Below, in pieces: positions 1 through 7,300 of a stretch of 8,898 nt of DNA (positions are counted from its first letter, which is position 1; every line of letters starts with the position of its first letter). Below the pieces are notes generated by a model, which worked only from the letters and a program-made list of their open reading frames with translations, was not told where the DNA came from and searched no databases. This DNA is from CAZISM01 sp964541895 (GTDB lineage Bacteria > Zhuqueibacterota > Zhuqueibacteria > Residuimicrobiales > Residuimicrobiaceae). Both the position numbers and the translations under genes were made by a program. The stretch lies in contig CAZISM010000175.1 of NCBI GenBank assembly GCA_964541895.1, positions 1-8,898 on the forward strand, given 5' to 3'.

Positions 1-2627
1 AACGGCTGCATGGCGCCGGCGTCATAGGTCCAGAGCGTGTTGCCGTTCTTGTCCAAAGCATAAAGGATACCATCCGCATCCCGAGTATCCAGGATGATGG
101 CCAGGGTGCCATGTTTATCCATCCGCACGGCCGCCGGCGAACTGAGCAGAGCGCCGTTGAAATATCGACGCCACCACAATCGGCGTTGCCCGGCCAGAGC
201 TAGTGTTCCACCGCCGTCACAAGGTGCAGTGACAGTAGCCGAATGGACATCGACACTGGCGCCGGGCACGGCTAGCCATTGTGTCCCCTGTTGCCGGCGG
301 GCCGTCAACGTCGAAGGCAGGAACGGCTCCGCATCCTTTGGATGGTACGGCCACAGCAGTTTCACCCGCACGCCGTTGTTTTTCATGACATCGTCCACCT
401 GCACCCTTGTTACCGCCGGCAACAGCTCCTGATCCGGCGCCTTTCCTTTGCCTGGCAACAGAGTCGGCAGATATTCCACAGCAACGGCAGCATGCGATAG
501 AGTGACGGGTGATTCAACAATGAGCTGAAGGCCGGCCAGGTCGGTGTGCACCGTACACGGTCTGGCCTTTTCCAGAGAAAGAGCAAAGGTTTTGCCGGCC
601 GCTACAGACACCTGTTTCGCGGAGGAGCGCCAGGTCAGCGGATAATCGGGATTATACCTCACAGCGGCCTGCAGTGACACGCTCGCTGCGCCGACAGTCC
701 CCAGAGCGGGAATGGTAAAGATAAAACGATCCTTTGCGTCGCCTGCCGGTGAACATACCACCGAATCGCTCACGCCGGTATCAGTCAGATACTTGCAGGT
801 TACAGAGAGCACGCCAGCCGGATTGGAAAGCTGCAGCTCGCCGGCAAAAGGAGCTGATCCATTAATCCATTCCGGGATGTTCCAGGTTGCCTGCGGCGGT
901 TGGCCGATTTCACAGACCATCACGTGACCCTCGGCCAGTTCGCGACCGGATTTCTTTTCAGAGAAAATCAGCCGTGCCGGACCCTGGGCCACCGCTTTGG
1001 GCAATGTCAGATTAAAAATATAACGCCCATGATCCGCTGCCGACACGGCGCTGGCATGTTTGCCGTCACGAAAGCGCACGACCAGCTGCAAAGCACCAGA
1101 ACCGTTGCCGGCTGTGGCTGAGACCTGCAACGTGTTATCCTGCACCAGTATGGGATCACTGGTTGTCCAATGCAGGTTTGCCTGCCGGTCCGCCTGGTAC
1201 AATTTGATCCACGCCCGCAACAGTTCGCCGGGCCGGTTGTAGTTGTGATAGACAAATCCGCCGGCGGATTCCAGAATCATATCATGATCGACGAGATGGC
1301 TCAGGGTCCAGTCGGCCAGGGTGCGGCTGTATTGCAAAAACAGCTGGTCGCCCGTTTCGAGATACACATCGGCATACAACCCAATCAAAGTGCCGGCGGC
1401 CTGCGGCGTCAGGTTGCGTGGAATGACGGCGCCGGCGATGCGATTCAATACCGTTTTGGTTATGTCCAGATAGTGCGGCTGCCTGCTTAACCGGAAGGCC
1501 TGCCAGCACGCCTGCACCCGAAAGTATTCCGGGAAATCCGGAAAGGTGAGCTGTGTAGAATCCTGCCAGGTGGCCTGACCGGTAGCCGGAACCAGGTGCG
1601 TGGCAAAAACGCCATTCGGTTTGTACCCGTATTTCAGATACGAATCCACCATCTTGAGGGCTGTCTCTTTAATGACCGGATCAGGATACAGCTCAACGGC
1701 GCGCATAAGATAATAGGCCAGCCACAACTGTACCGTGGACACATCACCGGCGCCATGGTGGGAGACATAGCCGGGAACGATCTCTGTTGCCGGGTCGCGA
1801 TGCTGCCAATACAGGTTGGCCATTTTGCGCGCCCACTGCAGATGCTGGTCGTCATGCGTTTTGCTGTACAAAAACAGAAAGCTGTAGGCAAACAGACCCG
1901 AGTGTTTGATGTAGGTGCCGCGCACCGGCAGCGGATCGAATTCTCCGCTGTAATAGTTGGCGTGCCGATCATAGAGAAAGCGCTCTTTGTCATAGATGTT
2001 GATGGTGTAGATGGCCTCGATCTCTTTTTGCACAGCGGCCGGATTGACATTCCACAGCAACTCCCATTCAGGGACGTTGTGTTCCATTTCGTGACGAGTG
2101 GCCACCAATTTGTCACGCACGGTGTTGTAGGACATGTGCTCGCCCCAGGGAAACAGGCCGGTGGTCGGGCTTGGCAGATTCGAGAGGTAAAAGGAAAGGT
2201 AGGCATCAACACCGTTGCGATACTGTGGATCGCCGGTCACAGCGGCCAGTTCGTACAAAGCTTTCAGCATCGGCAGGTCGCGATAAAGATTACAGCCCTG
2301 CGCGGTCATTACATAATCTTCTGCGTCCCAATAGGTCTGCCAGTTGGGCGGTTTGGTTTTAATCAGGCTTGCGCCGGTGGGCGAGATCACAGAGAGCCAC
2401 AGCGGCGTCTGCGTCTGGCCATAGCGATCGGGCGCGCGCTGCAGCAAAGCGTCGGCCGAGCGTCGGCCGGCCTGCAGAAAGCGGTCATAGTTCCAGCCGC
2501 CCTCGCTGCGGACGAGGCCGGCATGCATCAGGCTTTTTATAGTATCTGCCGAGCGCAACGGGCAAGTCAAACTCGTGAACGTCAACCATAGAAAAATAGC
2601 CGGGACAAGAGATCGAGACCAGTTCAT
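1..2627 (-). CDS. Large secreted alpha/alpha-toroid-like protein with C-terminal beta-propeller repeat, partial (3' end outside window)
   Basis: An open frame runs without a stop from the ATG at 2627-2625 to the window edge (875 codons plus two bases), so the C-terminus is missing. AAAGGAAG just upstream of the ATG is a good ribosome binding site. Residues 1-27 form a signal peptide (short basic start, hydrophobic VPAIFLWLTF, cleavage near RSADT). Residues about 30-480 are rich in paired amphipathic helices with many Trp/Tyr (KALYELAAVTGDPQY, SGLFAYSFLFLYSKT, VQLWLAYYLMRAVELYP, GTLIGLYADVYLETGD). This is the pattern of alpha/alpha-toroid polysaccharide lyases, six-hairpin glycosidases and epimerase-like proteins. 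An HEMEH (HExxH) sequence lies at 179-183, just after WGEH at 161-164. Residues about 485-800 look like beta-sandwich linker domains. Residues 828-870 (LSSPAAVRMDKHGTLAII, then GILYALDKNGNTLWTYD) match PQQ/FG-GAP propeller blades. Glycan processing is inferred from the fold pattern and from the divergent repressor and receptor genes; I do not recognise the exact family. Confidence 0.8.
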   Translation of the reverse strand, partial: MNWSRSLVPAIFLWLTFTSLTCPLRSADTIKSLMHAGLVRSEGGWNYDRFLQAGRRSADALLQRAPDRYGQTQTPLWLSVISPTGASLIKTKPPNWQTYWDAEDYVMTAQGCNLYRDLPMLKALYELAAVTGDPQYRNGVDAYLSFYLSNLPSPTTGLFPWGEHMSYNTVRDKLVATRHEMEHNVPEWELLWNVNPAAVQKEIEAIYTINIYDKERFLYDRHANYYSGEFDPLPVRGTYIKHSGLFAYSFLFLYSKTHDDQHLQWARKMANLYWQHRDPATEIVPGYVSHHGAGDVSTVQLWLAYYLMRAVELYPDPVIKETALKMVDSYLKYGYKPNGVFATHLVPATGQATWQDSTQLTFPDFPEYFRVQACWQAFRLSRQPHYLDITKTVLNRIAGAVIPRNLTPQAAGTLIGLYADVYLETGDQLFLQYSRTLADWTLSHLVDHDMILESAGGFVYHNYNRPGELLRAWIKLYQADRQANLHWTTSDPILVQDNTLQVSATAGNGSGALQLVVRFRDGKHASAVSAADHGRYIFNLTLPKAVAQGPARLIFSEKKSGRELAEGHVMVCEIGQPPQATWNIPEWINGSAPFAGELQLSNPAGVLSVTCKYLTDTGVSDSVVCSPAGDAKDRFIFTIPALGTVGAASVSLQAAVRYNPDYPLTWRSSAKQVSVAAGKTFALSLEKARPCTVHTDLAGLQLIVESPVTLSHAAVAVEYLPTLLPGKGKAPDQELLPAVTRVQVDDVMKNNGVRVKLLWPYHPKDAEPFLPSTLTARRQQGTQWLAVPGASVDVHSATVTAPCDGGGTLALAGQRRLWWRRYFNGALLSSPAAVRMDKHGTLAIILDTRDADGILYALDKNGNTLWTYDAGAMQP

Positions 2628-2659
2628 GCTGCTTGCTTCCTTTCTGGTATCTTTTCCAT
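2624..2659 (-). other. Possible 11-codon leader ORF overlapping the start of the secreted toroid gene
   Basis: A short minus-strand frame MEKIPERKQAA starts at 2659 and ends in a TGA that overlaps the ATG of the large gene (shared ATGA, 2627-2624). An AGGA lies only two bases before its ATG, which is close for a ribosome binding site. Such an overlap could couple translation, but a frame this short can arise by chance. I give it low weight. Confidence 0.18.
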
Positions 2660-2692
2660 GATCCTGTGGCGTGTCTTTCCCCGCAGCCTTGC

Positions 2693-2704
2693 TCTGTTAA
2701 CAGA
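2693..2704. repeat. Perfect 12-bp palindrome in the leader of the minus-strand gene
   Basis: TCTGTTAACAGA is fully self-complementary. It lies about 66 bp before the minus-strand start codon and partly overlaps the small hairpin at 2701-2715. It differs from the CG-centred LacI operators in the same region. It could be a site for another regulator or a chance palindrome. Confidence 0.4.
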
Positions 2705-2715
2705 CTATTGGTCTG
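2701..2715 (-). repeat. Small hairpin in the mRNA leader of the minus-strand gene
   Basis: CAGAC and GTCTG form a 5-bp stem around a 5-base loop. There is no U-tract after it on the minus strand, so it does not look like a terminator. In RNA it would compete with the overlapping palindrome at 2693-2704 for the same GUCUG bases. Confidence 0.3.
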
Positions 2716-2858
2716 CCAAAAAGTTCAGTTCAGGATTTGAAACACTGTGTATCATATGGCAAGGCCGGAGGTGATGATAAAGTCGGCCATGACAATGTAT
2801 CGGTAAGAGCAGTCTCAGCGGTGAATAATTCAGAATTCTAAAGCGTGGAAATTTAATG

Positions 2859-2872
2859 CTAAACCGATTTAG
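2859..2872. promoter_or_regulatory. LacI-family operator candidate O1 (toroid-gene side)
   Basis: CTAAACCGATTTAG is an inverted repeat matching its own complement at 12 of 14 positions, with the central CG step typical of LacI/GalR-family operators. It is nearly identical in core to the palindrome at 3003-3014 (TAAACCGRTTTAG shared). Its centre falls about 20 bp downstream of the predicted minus-strand transcription start, where bound repressor would block transcription. The likely binder is the LacI-family protein encoded at 3174, by adjacency. Confidence 0.65.
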
Positions 2873-2873
2873 G

Positions 2874-2885
2874 TAGATCGGTTTT
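2874..2885. promoter_or_regulatory. Weaker operator-like site next to O1
   Basis: ATCGGTT at 2877-2883 is the complement of the AACCGAT core in O1. Its CG centre lies 14 bp from the centre of O1 and overlaps the predicted minus-strand start site. Together with O1 it forms a 7-bp inverted repeat (AACCGAT, 8-base gap, ATCGGTT) that could also fold as a hairpin at the 5' end of the transcript. Confidence 0.4.
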
Positions 2886-2891
2886 TGACAC

Positions 2892-2920
2892 ATAGTAAAC
2901 ATACTGATCGAAAATGTCAA
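2892..2920 (-). promoter_or_regulatory. Sigma-70-like promoter for the minus-strand secreted protein
   Basis: Read on the minus strand, TTGACA (2920-2915) is followed by a 17-bp spacer and TACTAT (2897-2892), a perfect -35 and a 4/6 -10 box. An A6 tract (2929-2924 on the minus strand) lies just upstream of the -35 box like an UP element. Transcription would begin near 2885, inside the operator cluster. Confidence 0.6.
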
Positions 2921-2934
2921 GACTTTTTTAATGA

Positions 2935-2951
2935 ATTTGCCATGGGCAAAT
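2935..2951. promoter_or_regulatory. Central inverted repeat between the divergent promoters (possible activator site)
   Basis: ATTTGCC and GGCAAAT form a perfect 7-bp inverted repeat with a 3-bp centre. The dyad axis (2943) lies midway between the two -35 boxes (2920 and 2967), about 58-59 bp upstream of each predicted start site. That is where a shared class-I-type activator commonly binds. The sequence does not match the E. coli CRP consensus, so the binding protein is unknown. Confidence 0.45.
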
Positions 2952-2966
2952 ATTCAAAAAAAAAGC

Positions 2967-2995
2967 TTGACAATTTGCGCAAAAATTATTAGTCT
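2967..2995 (+). promoter_or_regulatory. Sigma-70-like promoter for the LacI-family gene and operon
   Basis: TTGACA (2967-2972) is followed by 17 bp and TAGTCT (2990-2995), a perfect -35 and a 4/6 -10 box. An A9 tract at 2956-2964 lies directly upstream. The spacer contains the 10-bp palindrome TTTGCGCAAA (2974-2983). Predicted initiation near 3002 coincides with the operator palindrome at 3003-3014, pointing to autorepression. Confidence 0.6.
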
Positions 2996-3002
2996 AAAGC
3001 CG

Positions 3003-3014
3003 TAAACCGGTTTA
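3003..3014. promoter_or_regulatory. LacI-family operator candidate O2 (autoregulatory)
   Basis: TAAACCGGTTTA is a perfect 12-bp palindrome with a central CG, the classic form of a LacI/GalR-family operator. It covers the predicted transcription start of the LacI-family operon. Its core matches O1 at 2859-2872, which supports one protein binding both. Confidence 0.7.
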
Positions 3015-3016
3015 GC

Positions 3017-3028
3017 TGAACCGATACA
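3017..3028. promoter_or_regulatory. Weaker operator-like site next to O2
   Basis: TGAACCGATACA is an imperfect inverted repeat (8 of 12 positions) containing the AACCGAT core found in O1. Its centre is 14 bp from that of O2, the same spacing as between O1 and its weaker partner. Confidence 0.4.
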
Positions 3029-3173
3029 TCCACCATCTCAAACTTTGCCTTTACAAACATGTCTTGAACTGTGCGGGCACACGGTTGCAAAGCATACGGC
3101 TGCCGTGATTTCACCTTCCACACCCCTCACACGATCAGGATCACAAAGTCCACCCTAGTCGAACGGGAATTTA

Positions 3174-4283
3174 ATGGCTTATAGCAAAGAGGCAAGAAAG
3201 ACCGACTGGCAGCCCACCACCATATCACAAGTGGCGGAGCGAGCCGGGGTCAGCAAAGCTACTGTCTCGATTGTGCTCAACGCCAGACCCAGTCCTATCA
3301 AAATCAGCGAAACGACGCGCCAAATCGTGATGAAAGCGGCCAAGGAGCTCAACTATTCTCCCAACCGTCTGGCGCGCGCGTTTTCCACCAGTCGTTCGCA
3401 TGTGCTGGGCGTCATTGCCTCTTCGGTACACGATCTTTTTTCCAGCGATTACTCTGCCCGCTTGATGAAAGGCATCACCCACGCGGCCAATCATTCTCAT
3501 TACAACATCATGATCTTTGACGATGAGATCATGTCCAATCCCGACTCTACCCAATCCTATGTCTCCCTCATCACCAGCAGAAATGTCGACGGCATCATCC
3601 TGATCTCCCCCGACCGTCTTAATCCGGCGATGGCGCAGCGGGCGCGGGAGTTGAAGGAAAAGGGCATGCCGTTTGTCTGTGTGTGGCGCAGTCCTCACAG
3701 TGTAAAGGGCACGACCATCAAAGTCAACAATGAACTGGGCGTGCGCCAGGCCACACAATACCTGCTCTCTTTGGGGCACCGCCGTATAGCTGTTATCACC
3801 CACGGCATCAGGTCGCAGAGCAGCCAGGAACGTTTACAGGCGTTCCAAAAAGTGCTGGCGGATCACCACGTTCCTTTTTGCCAGGAGATGGTCTGGCATA
3901 ACGAATTTCACCCGGCGGATGACCACAGGATCGCTGAAGAGATTCTGGCCATGCCCAACCGGCCGACGGCGATTTTTTCATTCTATGATCCTGTCGCCGT
4001 CAACGTCATCAACATCCTCACCAACAAAGGCGTCCGCATCCCGGAAGAGATTTCGGTCATGGGCTTTGGCGATGTCTACACCGAAGTGTTTGCCCGTCCG
4101 GAACTGACGACCGTAAAGGAATCTCTGGTGGAGATCGGACAAAAAGCGGTATCGTTCCTGGTTGACTATCTGCAAAAAGAAAACAGCGTCCTCCCCGAAG
4201 TGGAAATCACCATTGATCCGTCGCTCATGATCCGCGCCTCCTGCGGACCGGCGCCGCCGAACAGCGGCTGGCGGGACAGATAA
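3174..4283 (+). CDS. LacI/GalR-family transcriptional regulator
   Basis: A 369-residue protein, slightly longer than the usual 330-345 because of a 14-residue N-terminal tail before the DNA-binding domain. The helix-turn-helix is at 16-36 (ISQVAERAGVSKATVSIVLN). The hinge is at 61-70 (YSPNRLARAF), and the periplasmic-binding-protein-like sensor domain starts at HVLGVI (76-81). Family landmarks include VDGIILIS (138-145), LGHRRIAVI (200-208), ERL (219-221, Arg expected to touch ligand), YDPVAV (271-276) and IPEEISVMGFGD (289-300). The hinge position that is Leu56 in E. coli LacI is Phe70 here, and the Arg22 equivalent is Ile33. The start has GGGA 5 bp upstream. The gene lies first in the operon behind a CG-centred palindrome at its own start site, so it probably represses itself, the downstream transport genes and the divergent gene. 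The ligand is unknown, probably a sugar. Confidence 0.95.
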   Translation: MAYSKEARKTDWQPTTISQVAERAGVSKATVSIVLNARPSPIKISETTRQIVMKAAKELNYSPNRLARAFSTSRSHVLGVIASSVHDLFSSDYSARLMKGITHAANHSHYNIMIFDDEIMSNPDSTQSYVSLITSRNVDGIILISPDRLNPAMAQRARELKEKGMPFVCVWRSPHSVKGTTIKVNNELGVRQATQYLLSLGHRRIAVITHGIRSQSSQERLQAFQKVLADHHVPFCQEMVWHNEFHPADDHRIAEEILAMPNRPTAIFSFYDPVAVNVINILTNKGVRIPEEISVMGFGDVYTEVFARPELTTVKESLVEIGQKAVSFLVDYLQKENSVLPEVEITIDPSLMIRASCGPAPPNSGWRDR

Positions 4284-4372
4284 CCAAGCGTACGACTCTG
4301 ACCAGTCTGTGCAACGCGCATCGAAATCGAAGAAACCAATCAGCAAATGTCTAATCAATCAAACGGTGAGTT
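4284..4372 (+). other. Short intergenic gap, regulator to TonB receptor
   Basis: The 89 bp between the regulator stop and the receptor start show no TTGACA-type promoter, no operator copy and no stem followed by a T-run. Only a weak GGTGAG (4365-4370) precedes the receptor ATG. Read-through from the regulator gene is therefore likely. Confidence 0.5.
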
Positions 4373-7300
4373 ATGAAAAAGAAAACGACACGGCAAGTAA
4401 CCATCCTCTTTTTCCTGATTCTGGGCCTTGTCACGGCAAGCCGGGCGGCTAACGGCAAGCTCTCCGGAATCGTCAAAGACTCAAAAAGCGGGGAACCCTT
4501 AATCGGCGCCAACATCATGATCGAAGGGGTCTGGCGGCAGAACAAAATCGTCCCGCTGGAAGTGCGCCTGGGGGCGGTAGCCGATCCGGAAGGGTTTTAC
4601 TACATCCTCAACGTGCCGCCGGAAACCTATGCGGTCCGTGCCAGCATGCTGGGGTATGAAACCAAAACCATCACCAACGTCCGCGTCGAATCAGACCGCA
4701 CCATCACCCTCAATTTCGTCATGGAGCAGGTTGCTCTGGAAGGCAAGTCGGTGACGATCACGGCCCAGAAAGAGGTGGTGCAGCTCGACGTCTCCTCCAG
4801 CCAGATCGTCATGAGCAAAAGCGAAACGGAAAATCTGCCGGTCAACACCATCCAGGAACTCATGAACCTGTCGCCCGGCGTGTCAGTCAGCTCCTACGAC
4901 AACAAGATCAACATCCGTGGCGGTGGCTCGGATCAGGTCATGGCCTATCTCGACGGTTTTTCCCTCAAGGACAACGTCTTTAACGTGCCCTTTCTTTCCT
5001 ACAACAGAACGTCCATCGAAGAAATCTCGATCCAGACCGGCGGTTTCCTTGCCGAATACGGCGACCTTCGTTCCGGTGTTATCAATGTGACCACCACCGA
5101 AGGCGGCAGCCATTATAACGTTCTGTTTGACGGTCGCTACGCGCCTGCGGGGTATAAATATTCCGGACCTAAAGCGTATCTGGAAGATAAACAGTATCTC
5201 ATGTACGGCAGCGACATCGCCTATGACTCGGTCAAGCTGGCACAGATGTTCCCGCTGCCGGAAGACAAATTCATGGGCTGGATCAAGTATTCAGAACGCA
5301 ACCTCACCGACACCGATTCCACTAACGATCGTTCGCCAAACCAGAACCGGGAGTTATGGCGCTGGCAGCATCGCGGACGCGAAGAAGGCCATCTTCCCGA
5401 TTATGTCGTGGATGCCACGGTGAGCGGACCGGTTCCGGGCGCCAAACTGCCTCTGCTGGGTCCCATGCTCTCCAAGATGAACTTTATGCTGTCACACCGT
5501 TCCAACTATGTGGCGTACGAACGGCCGGCCCTGCGCGATCACTTTGCCGAAGGCAACAGCATGCTGAAACTGACCTATCACATCACCCCCAACATGCGCC
5601 TCACCGGCATGGGCATGGTGGCCGATGAAAGCGGCACCGGCGCCACCAACCACGAACAGGGCGATGACGCCTACGTCATGCGCGCCGGCGGCGGCGGTTC
5701 TTACGGCGACTCGAACTATCCCCTCGGTGATATCCGCACCACCAACTGGGGCTTGAATTTCGTGCACACGCTGTCACCGAAAACCTTTTACGAGATCCGG
5801 GTCTCCCGTATGGAACGGCAGTACAATTTCCGCCACGGCCCGGCTCGCGATACCACAAAAATCCAGACCATCCCGGCCGAGTACTATACGCTGGAAACCG
5901 GCGTTAAGGCAAAGGGATACTGGGATGTAAAGAGTGGCCATTATGTCAAGAAAGACACAACCTTTAAAGCCGGCGATGTGCTCTGGTTCCCGGCCCGTTC
6001 CTATGACGAAGCACCGGAAGGGTGGTCCATTCCCGGCCGATCGGTCTATGATCAGACCGGCAAAGTCAATCTCAACGGCGGCGATGGCGTCACTGATCAA
6101 TCGGACGGCTGGTCCCTCACCGTCCGCGGTGATCTGACCAGTCAGGTGAGCAAGTACCATCAGATCAAAACCGGTTTTTATTATAATCCGACCAAAATAC
6201 GGCGCGACTATTACGAAGTCCGCACTCCGGTGGAAGACCGAGCCATCCGCTATACCGAATATCCGCAGTACGGCGGCATCTATTTCCAGGACCGCATGGA
6301 ACTGAACGGTCTGATCGGCAACTTTGGTCTGCGCGGTGAATTCTTCGACGCCAACGCCAACTCGTACGATCCGGAAGATCCTTTCAACGACACCTGGTAC
6401 ATGGGCAATCTCTGGACCGATCTTGACAGCATGCCGGTTGCAGAGAGCAAAAAATATTTCCGTCTGAGCCCGCGTCTGGGTATTTCACATCCCATGACCG
6501 CCAGCAGCAAGATCTATTTCAACTATGGTCATGCCTACAATGCGCCCTCCAACACCTATCGTTACGGTTTTCTGCCGCATCCGCGGATGACGTCGCCGGC
6601 AGAATGGCGCGGCAATCCGGACCTGAAGCCGGCCAAGACCGTCCAGTATGAACTGGGCTACGAACAGGTGCTGTTCCAGGATTACATGATCCACACCGCG
6701 GTATACTATAAAGACGTCACCGACGAACTGGGCTGGGTCTATTATCAGAACGTGTTCTCCCCCAATCCTACGTGGCGATATCGCACCTGGGATAACAAGG
6801 CCTACCAGGACATTATCGGCTGGGAGTTCCGTTTGTACAAACGTGTCGGCCGTTTTGTCAGCGGCTGGGTGCAAACCGAATTCCTCGGCCAGAAGCGCGG
6901 CGAGATCGGCTATCAGAACCAATACGTACCCGGCGATCCGCTCAATCTGCCGGCCTTTTCACGATTCTCATATCCCGACGAGGTGCTCTGGGAATGGACG
7001 CCCAGTGTTGTAGCCAATCTTGACTTTCACACACCGACCGGCTTTGGTCCCACCCTCCTGGGCGGCAAGTTGCTGGGCGGCTGGCGCCTCAACGCCATTC
7101 TCTCCTGGGCACAGGGCGGCCGCTTTACCTGGAATCCAACGAACAGCCCGTTTGTGCGCAACAACCTGCGTTATACCGATTCCTTCGGCAACGACTTTTA
7201 CCTCAGCAAAGAGGTTAACATTCGCGGCCTGGGCGCTACCCTGTACCTGGATCTGCACAACCTGTTCTCCCGCACGCTGTTGAACGTGGGCGTCTTGAAC

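Larger units (their letters stand above)
2628..3173. promoter_or_regulatory. Divergent intergenic control region between the secreted toroid gene and the LacI-family gene
   Basis: This 546-bp stretch has no convincing gene. It is much more AT-rich than its surroundings, especially 2820-3000. It contains two outward-facing sigma-70-like promoters, two strong and two weak LacI-type operator candidates, a central inverted repeat and A-tracts, each listed separately. Predicted leaders are about 258 nt for the minus-strand gene and about 172 nt for the LacI-family gene. In 3030-3173 I see only weak short inverted repeats and the LacI ribosome binding site (GGGA, 3165-3168). Confidence 0.75.

Noticed and set aside
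1596..2591. 331-codon open frame on the plus strand
   Set aside because: It is antisense to the minus-strand toroid gene, which has a signal peptide, a good ribosome binding site and coherent domains over its whole length. The antisense product has no recognisable domain.
2705..2920. 71-codon minus-strand frame in the intergenic region
   Set aside because: It overlaps the predicted promoter and operators, lacks a ribosome binding site and has no recognisable features.
3070..3081. TGTGC/GCACA inverted repeat in the LacI leader
   Set aside because: The arms are too close to form a stable RNA hairpin and the sequence does not resemble the other operators.
6167..6178. AAAACCGGTTTT palindrome inside the receptor gene, similar to the operators
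   Set aside because: It encodes the ordinary barrel sequence KTGFY, lacks the flanking T/A of the upstream operators and has no promoter nearby. Most likely a chance match, though an auxiliary operator cannot be fully excluded.
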